Positions 17,706 to 26,342 are shown, counted from the stretch's first letter. The stretch is DNA of 64,000 nt from Pedobacter sp. Leaf170 (GCF_920984665.1 NZ_CAKLBP010000002.1:248001-312000); one strand, 5' to 3'. Made by a program: numbers and translations. The notes: generated from the letters alone by a model not told the origin.

Positions 17706-18962
17706 ATGTCTGACAGAATTCGTGAAAAGCTAAGTATTCTTGCTGATGCAGCAAAATATGATGTTTCATGCTCATCAAGCGGAAGCAACAGGAAAAATGA
17801 TAATAAAGGCTTAGGCGATGGACATTCATCGGGGATATGCCATACCTACACAGAAGATGGACGATGCGTTTCGCTTTTAAAAATTTTACTAACCAATCAT
17901 TGTATTTACGATTGTTTATTCTGTGTTTCCAGAAAAAGTAACGACATAAAAAGAGCAGCATTTACGGTAGATGAAGTGGTTGATTTAACCATGAATTTTT
18001 ATCGTAGAAATTATATTGAAGGTTTATTTTTAAGCTCCGGAATTTTCAAAAATGCTGATTTTACCATGGAGCGTTTGCTGTTAGTTTGCAAAAAACTTCG
18101 ATTGGAGCAGCGCTACAATGGATATATTCACCTAAAAACCATTCCGGGTGCTAGCGAAGAATTAATAAGAGAAGCCGGTTTATATGCTGATAGAATGAGC
18201 ATAAATCTCGAAATGCCCACCGAAGCCGGTTTAAAATTGCTTGCACCTGAAAAAAATCACGAAGATGTTATCAAACCGCTTGATTTTGTGAACAAGCAAA
18301 TGATACAACTCACCGAAGAAAAAAAACTTATTAAACATACACCGAAATTTGTACCGGCGGGGCAAAGCACCCAAATGGTTATTGGCGCTACACCCGAAAG
18401 TGATAAAGATATAATGTACACTGCCAATGCATTTTACAAAAATTTTGCGCTCAAAAGGGTTTATTATTCTGGTTACGTACCAATTAGCAACGATAACAGA
18501 ATGCCCATATTAGGCACTCAACCTCCGCTTTTGCGAGAAAACAGACTCTATCAAACGGATTGGCTTATGCGTTTCTATGGCTTTAAAGTTCAGGAGATTT
18601 TGAATGATGCAAACCCTAATTTAGACGTTGATATAGATCCAAAATTAAGTTGGGCGATAAGAAATATGCAGCATTTTCCTATAGATATTAATACTGCAGA
18701 TTATAAAATGATTTTAAGAATTCCAGGCATTGGTGTAATGTCGGCTCAAAAAATTGTGCAAGCCCGCAAATTTGGCAAACTAAGGATTGACCAGCTAAAA
18801 AAAATCGGCGTAGCTTACAACCGGGCTAAGCATTTTATTGTTTGTGTTGATACGCCTTATCAGATAAAAGATTATCAAGGCACTCAAATTAAAGCGTTTA
18901 TAATGGCAGATAGTCAAAGTAAATATCTAAAAACGCCTAGTAACCAAATGCTGCTTTTTTAG
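17706..18962 (+). CDS. Putative DNA modification/repair radical SAM protein (TIGR03916 type)
   Basis: This 418-residue protein has the radical SAM cluster motif NHCIYDCLFCVSRKS (CxxxCxxC) and the family lead-in GICHTYTEDGRCVSLLK. LKTIPGASEELIREAGLYAD and SINLEMPTEAGLKLL follow in the barrel. The C-terminus has a helix-hairpin-helix DNA-binding motif, RIPGIGVMSAQKIVQARKFG (about 340-360). The family is always found with a DUF4130/TIGR03915 partner, present here 19 nt downstream, and often with a uracil-DNA-glycosylase-like domain. The chemistry on DNA has not been shown as far as I know. Confidence 0.92.
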   Translation: MSDRIREKLSILADAAKYDVSCSSSGSNRKNDNKGLGDGHSSGICHTYTEDGRCVSLLKILLTNHCIYDCLFCVSRKSNDIKRAAFTVDEVVDLTMNFYRRNYIEGLFLSSGIFKNADFTMERLLLVCKKLRLEQRYNGYIHLKTIPGASEELIREAGLYADRMSINLEMPTEAGLKLLAPEKNHEDVIKPLDFVNKQMIQLTEEKKLIKHTPKFVPAGQSTQMVIGATPESDKDIMYTANAFYKNFALKRVYYSGYVPISNDNRMPILGTQPPLLRENRLYQTDWLMRFYGFKVQEILNDANPNLDVDIDPKLSWAIRNMQHFPIDINTADYKMILRIPGIGVMSAQKIVQARKFGKLRIDQLKKIGVAYNRAKHFIVCVDTPYQIKDYQGTQIKAFIMADSQSKYLKTPSNQMLLF

Positions 18963-18981
18963 GAAGATAACAGGGAAATAA

Positions 18982-19746
18982 ATGACATATATTTTTGATG
19001 GTTCTTTACCCGGATTATTAACTGCAGTTTTCGAGTGGTTTGAGCGTAAGCCCGGCAAAGTTGTACTACAGTCGTTGGCTGTGTTCCAACCAGAGGCGTT
19101 TGCAGAAAGTTTTACTATTGTTACTGATGCTGTAAAATCTGATAGGGTTTGGGCGGGTTTGCAAAAACGAATGAAAAAGGATTGGCTCAGGAAATTCTAT
19201 TGCAGCTACCTGTCTGAATTACCAGAAGCATTTAACCACCTTTTCGAATTTACACTATACATTTTTCAAAGCCAGAACGGAGCAGAGAATAATTACGGAA
19301 ATGAGCATGTAATTGCACTGGCTAAATTTGCTAAAAGCGTAGAACGGGAAAAACACCGAATGGAAGCTTTCATCCGTTTTCAAGAAACCGGAGATGGAAT
19401 GTTTTATGCTGGTGTTGATCCAGATTTTAATGTTTTACCATTAATATCTAACCATTTTAAAAACAGATATGCCGACCAACAATGGATAATTTATGATTTG
19501 AAGCGTAAATATGGATTGCATTATAATTTAAACACAGTTGAAGAAATAACCATTTCTTTCGATAAGAATGTAAACAAAGCAAATCCTGCTGCTATTTTAA
19601 TGGATGAAAAGGAAGAATTATATTCTGTTTTGTGGAAGGATTATTTTAAAAGTACAAATATTGTTGCCCGCAAAAACACCAAGCTTCATATCCAACACGT
19701 ACCTAAACGTTATTGGAAATATTTGACAGAAAAGCAGTTGAGTTAA
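18982..19746 (+). CDS. DUF4130/TIGR03915 DNA-metabolism protein, partner of the radical SAM enzyme
   Basis: This 254-residue protein matches the TIGR03915 family: MTYIFDGSLPGLLTAVFEWF at the start, VEREKHRMEAFIRFQETGDG in the middle, and FFSRYAD-like FKNRYADQQWIIYDLKRKYG later. In many bacteria it is fused to a C-terminal uracil-DNA-glycosylase-like domain of about 200 residues. Here the protein ends before that domain, so any glycosylase would be encoded elsewhere. It is co-directional with the radical SAM gene (19-nt gap) and followed after 33 nt by a kinase gene. Function is inferred from the pairing only. Confidence 0.88.
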   Translation: MTYIFDGSLPGLLTAVFEWFERKPGKVVLQSLAVFQPEAFAESFTIVTDAVKSDRVWAGLQKRMKKDWLRKFYCSYLSELPEAFNHLFEFTLYIFQSQNGAENNYGNEHVIALAKFAKSVEREKHRMEAFIRFQETGDGMFYAGVDPDFNVLPLISNHFKNRYADQQWIIYDLKRKYGLHYNLNTVEEITISFDKNVNKANPAAILMDEKEELYSVLWKDYFKSTNIVARKNTKLHIQHVPKRYWKYLTEKQLS

Positions 19747-19779
19747 TATTCTATTAACACAAAAAGCCTAAATTGCAGC

Positions 19780-20805
19780 ATGAAATTAAGTGTGCTGGTT
19801 TTATTTACTGCTCTTGCCGTGGCTCTTTCTATAGGTATGGTAAACTTTTACTTTCAGCACAGCTGGTATTATTTGGCAATATCTTTTGGTGTATCGTTTC
19901 TAAGCAGCTTTTTGGTTTTCTATTATTTGCTTGAGAAATACATATACACTAAAATAAAGCTGATTTATAAGCTTATTCATAATTTAAAATTAGGTAAAGA
20001 TTTAAAGGATGCCCTTGGCGAATACGTTAGCTCTGACCCAATTAATGATGTTGAGCTCGAAGTAAAGGAATGGGCAGGAGCTAAGAAAAAAGAAATAGAT
20101 TTGCTAAAAAAACAGGAGCAGTTTAGAAGAGAATTCTTATCTAACGTTTCTCATGAGTTTAAAACACCACTTTTTGCAATACAAGGTTATATAGAAACTT
20201 TGCAGGATTGCCTTGTTGATGACCCGGACCAAGCTGTCATTTTTTTAAAGAAAGCTGAAAATAACGTTGAGCGTTTAAGCTATTTAATTAATGATTTAGA
20301 TTCCATTGCAAAGCTCGAAACTGGCGAATCGCCGATAAATTATCAAAAGTTTGATTTTGTACAGCTTGCCAAAGAGGTTATGGAAAACCTTGAAGACCGT
20401 GCGAAAGCCAAAAACATTAAGCTATTTTTTAAAGACAAATACACCGCTTTAACCCTGGTTTCGGCCGATAGAGAAAAAATTCGTCAGGTTTTAATAAATT
20501 TAATGGTTAACAGTATAAAATATGGTATTGATGCCGGCGAAACAGCTATTAAAATTTTCGAGTTACATGATCAGTTTTTAATTGAAGTGACAGATAATGG
20601 AATCGGGATTGAAGAAAAACATTTACTTCGTTTATTTGAAAGGTTTTACAGGATTGATACGCATCGCTCTAGAGAAGTTGGTGGTACAGGTTTAGGCTTA
20701 GCAATTGTAAAACATATTCTAGAAGCACACCAGCAAACTATTTCGGTTAGAAGTACACCGGGCATTGGAACTACCTTTGCCTTTACCTTGCATAAGGCTG
20801 GTTAA
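19780..20805 (+). CDS. PhoR-like sensor histidine kinase
   Basis: This 341-residue kinase has two N-terminal transmembrane helices (about 5-22 and 28-50) with almost no periplasmic loop, as in PhoR. A short HAMP-like linker follows. The H box is REFLSNVSHEFKTPLFAIQG with His125; the ATPase motifs are NLMVNSIKYG, DNGIGI and GGTGLGLAIV. No PAS domain is evident between membrane and H box. The next operon encodes a PhoU-like protein and a phosphate transporter behind a Pho-box-like promoter, so a phosphate-sensing role is likely but inferred. Its response regulator is not adjacent. Confidence 0.85.
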   Translation: MKLSVLVLFTALAVALSIGMVNFYFQHSWYYLAISFGVSFLSSFLVFYYLLEKYIYTKIKLIYKLIHNLKLGKDLKDALGEYVSSDPINDVELEVKEWAGAKKKEIDLLKKQEQFRREFLSNVSHEFKTPLFAIQGYIETLQDCLVDDPDQAVIFLKKAENNVERLSYLINDLDSIAKLETGESPINYQKFDFVQLAKEVMENLEDRAKAKNIKLFFKDKYTALTLVSADREKIRQVLINLMVNSIKYGIDAGETAIKIFELHDQFLIEVTDNGIGIEEKHLLRLFERFYRIDTHRSREVGGTGLGLAIVKHILEAHQQTISVRSTPGIGTTFAFTLHKAG

Positions 20806-20864
20806 GTCATTTATTTGCGACCTGCATTCTCACCGATGAAACACTTTGCCTAACATCATAAACC

Positions 20865-20955
20865 CCTGCCTGCGGCAGGCAGGCGATATAAGCGACAGCC
20901 CCGAAATGCAATGAGGGCTACAGCGTTTAGCGGGACTGCAATTTCAAACGGAATA
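20865..20955. repeat. Dispersed repeat: palindrome plus AGTCCCGCT module
   Basis: A CCTGCCTG palindrome (20865-20883) is followed by a module ending in AGCGGGACT (20929-20937). Read on the minus strand, AGTCCCGCTA and TAGCCCTCATT match the right half of the element at 50810-51045 (AGTCCTGCTA, TAGTCCTCATT). It is noncoding and lies downstream of the PhoR-like gene. Confidence 0.65.
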
Positions 20956-21038
20956 CTTGCTTTCATTTTCAAAAAAATTACTTCGCAAATGCTATGCATT
21001 AATACACAGCGAGATAATTGATTAATATAATTAGTAAA

Positions 21039-21072
21039 TTAACATTAAGTTAACATTGGGCTCGTAGCTTTG
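21039..21072 (+). promoter_or_regulatory. Pho-box-like direct repeat and -7 box of the phosphate operon
   Basis: Two exact copies of TTAACATT (21039-21046, 21050-21057) are separated by 3 nt, an 11-bp period. TAGCTTTG (21065-21072) fits TAnnTTTG and starts 7 nt after the second copy, so the repeat occupies the place of the -33 box. PhoB/PhoP sites elsewhere are direct repeats of 11-bp period located just upstream of the -10 box. The start codon of the PhoU-like gene is 20 nt downstream. Confidence 0.65.
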
Positions 21073-21091
21073 CAACATATTAAGAATTAAC

Positions 21092-21733
21092 ATGAACAAT
21101 ATTTTTAAGTTCTTTACACCTCAAGACAAAAAATTTCACCCGCTATTTGAGCAGGCTGGTAGCAATGCATTAAAAATTGCTGAAGCGCTTTTAGAAATGG
21201 TAAGTACTGCCGATGCAGAAACCAGAAAATCAATTTTTAAAGAAATTGAGCGTTTAGAGCACGTTGGTGATGATATTACCCACTCAATTTTTTTAGAGTT
21301 AAGTAGAAATTTTATTACGCCTTTCGATAGAGAAGATATCCACGCTTTGGCTACTGCAGTTGATGATGTTGCAGATTATATTTACGGTACAGCGAACAGA
21401 ATGCAGATGTACAACATGAATACGATTAGCGAACCAATTGTAAAAATTGCTGAGCTTTTAGTGGAAATGTGTACTGATATTGATAAAGCGATTAAAGAAT
21501 TACGCAGTTTCAAAAACATTCGTGTTATTGCCGATGCTTGTATCCGTATTAACAGCGGTGAAAACCAGGCTGATTATGTATTTACTCTAGCGGTTGCCCG
21601 TTTATTTGAATACGAAACCAATGCAATTGAATTAATTAAACAAAAAGAGGTTTTACAAACAATAGAGAAGGCAACAGACAAATGCGAAGATGTAGCAAAT
21701 GTGCTTGAAACTATTTTAGTTAAAAACGCTTAA
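21092..21733 (+). CDS. DUF47 (PhoU-like) protein
   Basis: This 213-residue all-helical protein belongs to the DUF47/TIGR00153 family, distant relatives of PhoU. Visible features are FFTPQDKKFHPLFEQAG at the start, FKEIERLEHVGDDITHSIF and TPFDREDIHALATAVDDVADYI, whose E/DxxxD repeats bind metals in PhoU proteins. DUF47 genes typically precede Pit-type phosphate transporters, as here (12-nt gap), and are thought to control them. The pair sits behind a Pho-box-like promoter. Confidence 0.92.
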   Translation: MNNIFKFFTPQDKKFHPLFEQAGSNALKIAEALLEMVSTADAETRKSIFKEIERLEHVGDDITHSIFLELSRNFITPFDREDIHALATAVDDVADYIYGTANRMQMYNMNTISEPIVKIAELLVEMCTDIDKAIKELRSFKNIRVIADACIRINSGENQADYVFTLAVARLFEYETNAIELIKQKEVLQTIEKATDKCEDVANVLETILVKNA

Positions 21734-21745
21734 TAAAACACAAAC

Positions 21746-22756
21746 ATGGTAACTACCTTATTGGTTGTTGTTGTAATTCTAGCTATTGCTTTCGATTACA
21801 TAAACGGTTTCCACGATGCCGCTAATTCGATTGCAACAGTTGTTTCTACAAAAGTTTTAACACCGTTTCAAGCCGTTTTATGGGCCGCATTATTTAATTT
21901 TGCAGCCTACTTTTACTTTACCGACCACAAAGTTGCCAATACAGTTGCTAAAACTGTAATTGAGAATTACATCACATTAGAAGTTATTCTTGCGGGCTTA
22001 GTTGCCGCAATTATCTGGAATCTTTTAACATGGTGGTATGGTATTCCTTCGAGTTCATCGCACACGTTAATTGGTGGTTTTGCAGGTGCTGGTATGACAC
22101 ATGCCTTACTTACAGGCGCTAGTCCGATGGATGCTGTAAACATGGGTTACGTTGTTAAAATCGTATCATTCATTGTTTTGGCACCAATAATTGGAATGGT
22201 CATTTCAGTGGTTTTAACGCTAATCATCATAAATATTTGTCGCTACGCCAAACCTGCTACAGCCGAAAAATGGTTTAAACGTTTGCAATTGTTATCATCT
22301 GCAGCTTTAAGTTTTTTCCACGGTGGTAATGATGCACAAAAGGTTATGGGTATTATTGCTACTGCTTTAATTGCGGCAAAGGTAATTCCTGATTTTGAGG
22401 CGATGCCTTCATGGGTTCCAATTGCATGTTATTCTGCAATATCATTAGGTACTATGAGTGGTGGGTGGAAAATTGTGAAAACAATGGGTTCTAAAATTAC
22501 CAAAGTAACGGCTTTAGAAGGTGTAGCTGCAGAAGGTGCGGGTGCAATTACTTTGGGTATAACAGAGCATTTTGGTATCCCGGTTTCTACCACGCATACC
22601 ATAACAGGTTCAATTGTGGGTGTTGGTGTTGTAAAAAGTGTGTCAGCAGTACGTTGGGGTGTAACCATCAACTTAATTTGGGCATGGATTTTAACCATTC
22701 CGGTTTCTGCGACGTTAGCCGCCATTATTTACGCAACTATTTATTACCTAAAATAA
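21746..22756 (+). CDS. pit: Pit-family inorganic phosphate transporter
   Basis: This 336-residue inner-membrane protein has about ten transmembrane helices. It carries the two family signatures, FHDAANSIATVVST in the first half and FFHGGNDAQKVMGII in the second, which reflect the inverted internal duplication of the PiT (SLC20) family. It moves phosphate, usually as a metal-phosphate complex, with protons or sodium. It is the second gene of the operon with the DUF47 protein and ends at a strong terminator at 22780-22813. Bacterial Pit proteins with a DUF47 partner are often induced by low phosphate, which agrees with the upstream repeat. Confidence 0.94.
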   Translation: MVTTLLVVVVILAIAFDYINGFHDAANSIATVVSTKVLTPFQAVLWAALFNFAAYFYFTDHKVANTVAKTVIENYITLEVILAGLVAAIIWNLLTWWYGIPSSSSHTLIGGFAGAGMTHALLTGASPMDAVNMGYVVKIVSFIVLAPIIGMVISVVLTLIIINICRYAKPATAEKWFKRLQLLSSAALSFFHGGNDAQKVMGIIATALIAAKVIPDFEAMPSWVPIACYSAISLGTMSGGWKIVKTMGSKITKVTALEGVAAEGAGAITLGITEHFGIPVSTTHTITGSIVGVGVVKSVSAVRWGVTINLIWAWILTIPVSATLAAIIYATIYYLK

Positions 22757-22779
22757 AAATTTTAAAAATCATTCTTGTT

Positions 22780-22813
22780 AAAGACTAAGGCAAATTGCTT
22801 TAGTCTTTTTTGT
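22780..22813 (+). terminator. Intrinsic terminator of the phosphate operon
   Basis: A 12-bp stem (22780-22791 with 22797-22808, one G-U pair) has an AAATT loop and is followed by TTTTT, 23 nt after the pit stop codon. Confidence 0.88.
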
Positions 22814-22862
22814 TTTTAGAGATTTTAGGAAAACAATAGAGTGTAGCTTTTGGGGAAAAGCA

Positions 22863-23353
22863 GTCCCGCTTTCCGTTTCAATCTTTTAAACCTATAAGGT
22901 TTTTAAAACCTTAATAGGTTAAGTAAAAGTATTTTCACTGCAATCGGGTTTAAAATGATTGTAAGTAATTCTTGGGAGCGTCTGCTCTACTAAGCGCTAT
23001 TCTGCATGTTAGCGAAGCGCATCCTGAATGAATAGTAAAAAGAGGATTTGAAATCCTCTTTATTTTAACTTCGAGATGCCTTGCAGAACATCTCGAAGAG
23101 CTGGAAGAGCTGGGTCCCGCTTTCCCTTTCAATCTTTTAAACCTATAAGGTTTTTAAAACCTTATAGGTTAAGTAAAAGTATTTTCACTGCAATCGGGTT
23201 TAAAATGATTGTAAGTAATTCTTGGGAGCGTCTGCTGTACTAACTGCTATTCTGGATGTTAGCGAAGCGCATCCTGAATGAATAGTAAAAAGAGGATTTG
23301 AAATCCTCTTTATTTTAACTTCGAGATGCCTTACAGAACATCTCGAAGAGCTG
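22863..23353. repeat. Two tandem copies (about 240 bp) of a dispersed intergenic repeat
   Basis: Copy 1 (22863-23103) and copy 2 (23114-23353) differ at only a handful of positions. Each starts GTCCCGCTTTCC, has an internal palindrome (23140-23170 is a perfect 15-bp stem, arm start AACCTATAAGG; copy 1 has one extra base), then AAAGTATTTTCACTGCAATC, then a hairpin with arms AAAGAGGATTT/AAATCCTCTTT (23039-23061) and another with arms CTTCGAGATG/CATCTCGAAG (23069-23098). Nothing here looks protein-coding. The 604-bp gap between pit and the PaiB-like gene is this array plus the pit terminator. Confidence 0.9.
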
Positions 23354-23360
23354 AAGTTAT

Positions 23361-23975
23361 CTATAAACCACCCTTCATTTCTTTCGCAACTTCTTGCGAT
23401 AGAACATCATCACTTTTTTCTAAATATTCAACAATTTTTGCTTTGTTATGTGAGGAATGATTTTGGCTCATTTTAAAAACATGGTCTAATTCCGTTACCA
23501 AAACTTCAAAACCTGTAATTGCTTTTAAATGTTTTTTTATGTAAGCCTCATCCATTTTATGGAAGGCAGCAGCACTATTTTCAGGATTTTCGTACTTATC
23601 CGTTAAATCTTTAATTACCTGGTAAGTTTCATCACTGTTTAAAAGCTTAATAATTCCTTTTGCTTGCACAGTTTTATAATTCCAGGTTGATGCTGAAGCT
23701 GGTTCTTCGTATACAGATGCACTTATATAGGCATGTGCACCCGTAAAAATTGCCATTACATTTGGGTTTTGCTCAAAGGCTTTGCAATGGTCGGTTTTGG
23801 TCATGATGTGACCAATCAATTTTATATTATCACCATCTACAATAGTTTTAACCGGAACTTGCGTAGCTACCGGAAATTCACCATCAAAACCAATTAAAGT
23901 TATAAAAGTGTTTTTGTGCATAAATTCAAGAACTTCATCTTGATTGTTGGCAGTATAATAAGGGAGTTTGTACAT
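23361..23975 (-). CDS. PaiB-like FMN-binding split-barrel protein
   Basis: This 204-residue protein resembles the PaiB / FMN-binding negative regulator family with a pyridoxamine-phosphate-oxidase-like split barrel. Marks are MYKLPYYTANNQDEVLEFMH, GEFPVATQVPVKT, IGHIMTKTDHCKAF, AIFTGAHAYISASVY and STWNYKTVQAKG. B. subtilis PaiB is a transcriptional regulator, but most homologues are uncharacterised and may simply bind flavin or haem, so the regulatory name should be used with care. The gene stands alone. Its stop lies 8 nt from the end of the tandem repeat array. Confidence 0.8.
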   Translation of the reverse strand: MYKLPYYTANNQDEVLEFMHKNTFITLIGFDGEFPVATQVPVKTIVDGDNIKLIGHIMTKTDHCKAFEQNPNVMAIFTGAHAYISASVYEEPASASTWNYKTVQAKGIIKLLNSDETYQVIKDLTDKYENPENSAAAFHKMDEAYIKKHLKAITGFEVLVTELDHVFKMSQNHSSHNKAKIVEYLEKSDDVLSQEVAKEMKGGL

Positions 23976-23988
23976 GATTTAGGCTTAT

Positions 23989-24040
23989 CGTCATTGCTAG
24001 GCACAGCCTTCCCCGACAATTCGGTGAAGCAATCTTTATG
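23989..24040. repeat. CGTCATTGC...GAAGCAATCT dispersed repeat, long form
   Basis: It starts CGTCATTGCTAGGCAC, contains a palindromic insert (CCCCGACAATTCGG), then GAAGCAATCT. The reverse complement of 28249-28296 matches it nearly base for base. The short form, without the insert, makes both arms of 48215-48279. Confidence 0.8.
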
Positions 24041-24173
24041 CTTTCGCTAATAGTAATAACCAGTCGTTTTATTGATGCTTTTCCGAAAAAGCCAGAAAAG
24101 GCTATACTTATTAGGACAGGTTTTTATAAAAATATTTTCAGAATCGTTCCTTTTCGAACGCCATGGTTTAATT

Positions 24174-25511
24174 TTAAAACTTAACGCTTAACTCAACTTT
24201 GTCGGCGCCATTTTTAGGTAGAACCCAGTCAGGCCCGTTCAATATTAGTCTTTTAGCTTCTGCATCAGCAGCTTTGTTAAGCGATTTAATAACCACTACA
24301 TTTGCAGGCCGACCATTCTTTTTTATCCTAAAACTTAAAACAACGAATTGTTCAGGACTTTTCGGATTGTAAAGTTTATTGTTGCTTTCTAAATACTGTG
24401 CATAATTTACAGTAGAAACCGGAACTGGTTTATTTGCTTCCGCTGCATTTTTATCAAGATTTTCTACAGCTTTTAATACAATTTTCGGCGCAGCCGGTGG
24501 AATTGCATTTCTCCTTGCCGATGAACCTGTTATTACAGCAATTTCATTTAACGAATAGTTTCCACTCAGCGCCATTCTAATGGCATTCGGGTCAGTTGTA
24601 ACCGTTTTATCATCAAAACCCTGTGCTTTTACCAATATTTCTTTGTTCTTATCTGTACTATCAACCGGAAGCGAGAAATAACCTTTGGCATTTGTAGTTG
24701 TAATGGCTTTTGTTCCAGCTACTTTTATAACCGCTCCAGAAACTGGTAGTCCATTTTGCGCAACTACATTGCCACTGTAAATTAATCCATTGTTAGATAA
24801 TGTTCCTCCAGAATATGCAATGGCATCGCTACTTGCAACTTCCGCACTAGCTTTTGCTTTCTTCTCGGCGTATGGCGCAACGCTTCCCATTACAACGGGC
24901 ACAGATTGTTTAATAGCGGTATTTTGTACATCAACCATGCGAACTTGTTTGGCGGGCACATTATCGGCAGCTGCAGCAACTATCATCGCATTTTTAGACG
25001 TAGAAGGTACTTTACCATTCTTTGCTAAATCTCCAGATTTTGCGTCAACAATAGCTTTATCAATAAAGGCTGTACTTGCAGCTTCGGTAATTGGTTTTTC
25101 GGCTTCTTTGGGTTTTGTTATGGCTAAATCGCTTTTTGGTGCCACATCAACCAGTACACCGTTTGATTTTCTTGAGGCAATTTCTGCATTTTTACGATTG
25201 GTTTCTCGCATGAAAAACAAAATGCTAACGGCAATAAATGCTACGGTAGCCGTAGCAGCAATACTTAAACGTTGTGTGGTAATGCCCCACATTTTACGTT
25301 TAATTGGTTTTTCTGAAATTCTATCGTAAAGCTGTTTTTGTAGTATAGAAATATTTTGCTTACGCTTTGGTGAGTGTTTTAATCCCTCTAAAGCTTCTGC
25401 AATGAAAGGATCTTCCAATGCCTGGCGTTCTACAAAGTGCATAGCCTTTGCATCAAGCTTACCATCAAGGTAATCCTCAAGCACATCAATATCTAACCAA
25501 TCGTTATTCAC
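24174..25511 (-). CDS. Membrane anti-sigma-like protein with carboxypeptidase-regulatory-like and TonB-like C-terminal domains
   Basis: The 445-residue protein starts at a GTG that overlaps the end of the ECF sigma gene by 8 nt, so the two are translationally coupled. Residues 1-75 are a small cytoplasmic helical region (LEDYLDGKLDAKAMHFVERQ) of the anti-sigma kind, without a zinc-binding HxxxCxxC. One transmembrane helix follows (about 83-103). Outside are a low-complexity linker, a CarboxypepD_reg-like beta domain (about 255-330, NGLPVSGAVIKVAGTKAITT) and a TonB-C-like end (EQFVVLSFRIKKNGRPANVV). An anti-sigma factor with envelope-facing sensor domains is the best reading; the ligand is unknown. 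Confidence 0.8.
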   Translation of the reverse strand: MNNDWLDIDVLEDYLDGKLDAKAMHFVERQALEDPFIAEALEGLKHSPKRKQNISILQKQLYDRISEKPIKRKMWGITTQRLSIAATATVAFIAVSILFFMRETNRKNAEIASRKSNGVLVDVAPKSDLAITKPKEAEKPITEAASTAFIDKAIVDAKSGDLAKNGKVPSTSKNAMIVAAAADNVPAKQVRMVDVQNTAIKQSVPVVMGSVAPYAEKKAKASAEVASSDAIAYSGGTLSNNGLIYSGNVVAQNGLPVSGAVIKVAGTKAITTTNAKGYFSLPVDSTDKNKEILVKAQGFDDKTVTTDPNAIRMALSGNYSLNEIAVITGSSARRNAIPPAAPKIVLKAVENLDKNAAEANKPVPVSTVNYAQYLESNNKLYNPKSPEQFVVLSFRIKKNGRPANVVVIKSLNKAADAEAKRLILNGPDWVLPKNGADKVELSVKF

Positions 25512-26082
25512 CGCTATTTTTCTCTATACAAATCTTTAAATTCCGCTTTCCGTTTTGAATATAGCTTTTAACTTTAAGCATGTCGTAACCCGTAATATCG
25601 GCTACTTCTTTATAACATTTCTCTTGTAAATAAAATAAATCTACGCTTTTTCGCTGTTCTTCTGGTAAAGTTTCCATGCACTTTTCCATTATGGTAAGCT
25701 GCGTTTCTTTTGTATTGTCAATATCCAGATGCACAAACTCCGTATTTTCCACAAAAGTTTCATCAATAGAAACGTTATTTTGCTTGGAAGATTTCCTCAA
25801 AGCCATTAAGCAATGGTTTCGGGTTAACACATGCAGCCAGCTTTTAAAGTTTTGAACTTCGTGTACCAATAATTTACGCACCAACTCTTCAAAAATTTGC
25901 ATTACCGCATCTTTGCTCAATTCTTCATCCTTAAAATAATTTAAGCAAACCCCAAAAACCAAATGCATGTATTTGTTGTAAAGCGAACCCAACGAGTCTA
26001 AATTGCCAGTATTTTTATACTCGGCAATTAATTCTGCATCTTCTTTCTGGTTGTTACCAGCTGTGTTTTTTATAAACTTCAA
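25504..26082 (-). CDS. ECF-type RNA polymerase sigma factor
   Basis: This 192-residue sigma-70 protein has region 2 (LYNKYMHLVFGVCLNYFKDE, then AVMQIFEELVRKL and WLHVLTRNHCLMALRK) and region 4 (LPEEQRKSVDLFYLQEKCYK, ADITGYDMLKVKSYIQNGKR). The only suitable start is TTG at 26080-26082: upstream in frame there is a stop and downstream the next Met is inside region 2. Its gene overlaps the anti-sigma-like gene by 8 nt. The pair would link an envelope signal to transcription. No target promoter can be named from the window. Confidence 0.9.
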   Translation of the reverse strand: MKFIKNTAGNNQKEDAELIAEYKNTGNLDSLGSLYNKYMHLVFGVCLNYFKDEELSKDAVMQIFEELVRKLLVHEVQNFKSWLHVLTRNHCLMALRKSSKQNNVSIDETFVENTEFVHLDIDNTKETQLTIMEKCMETLPEEQRKSVDLFYLQEKCYKEVADITGYDMLKVKSYIQNGKRNLKICIEKNSGE

Positions 26083-26229
26083 AAAATTGGGTAGCTAAGG
26101 CAAATTATCATTCAAGTATAAAAAATATTTTCGATTGAGGTATTATAAAATCATTTGTAGTTATCTTTTTTGATAAGCAAATTCTATACATTTTGGTTAA
26201 TATAGTCTCGCTTTTGTTTTTCGTCTTCT

Positions 26230-26342
26230 TCGTCATTTCGACTGAAGTGCAGCAAAATGTAGTAATCTTTGAATTTATTAGCTAGCTCCAAAGATTAACT
26301 TGGCTGAGCACTTCGTAATGCTTCACTAAGGATCAAAGTGAC
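26230..26342. repeat. Dispersed intergenic repeat with inverted ends
   Basis: The 349-bp gap before the DUF4197 gene holds an element starting CGTCATTTCGACTGAAG and ending CAAAGTGACG, with an internal inverted pair AATCTTTG (26263-26270) and CAAAGATT (26288-26295). Elements starting GTCATTTCGACTGAAG are frequent in Bacteroidota intergenic DNA in my recollection. The remainder of the gap is AT-rich with no recognised signal. Confidence 0.5.

Noticed and set aside
22863..23353. CRISPR array
   Set aside because: The repeats are about 240 bp, only two in number and nearly identical throughout, with no short-repeat/spacer pattern.
24790..25329. A 179-residue open frame on the plus strand
   Set aside because: It lies antisense within the anti-sigma-like gene, and its Ala/Ser-rich composition is that of a shadow frame.
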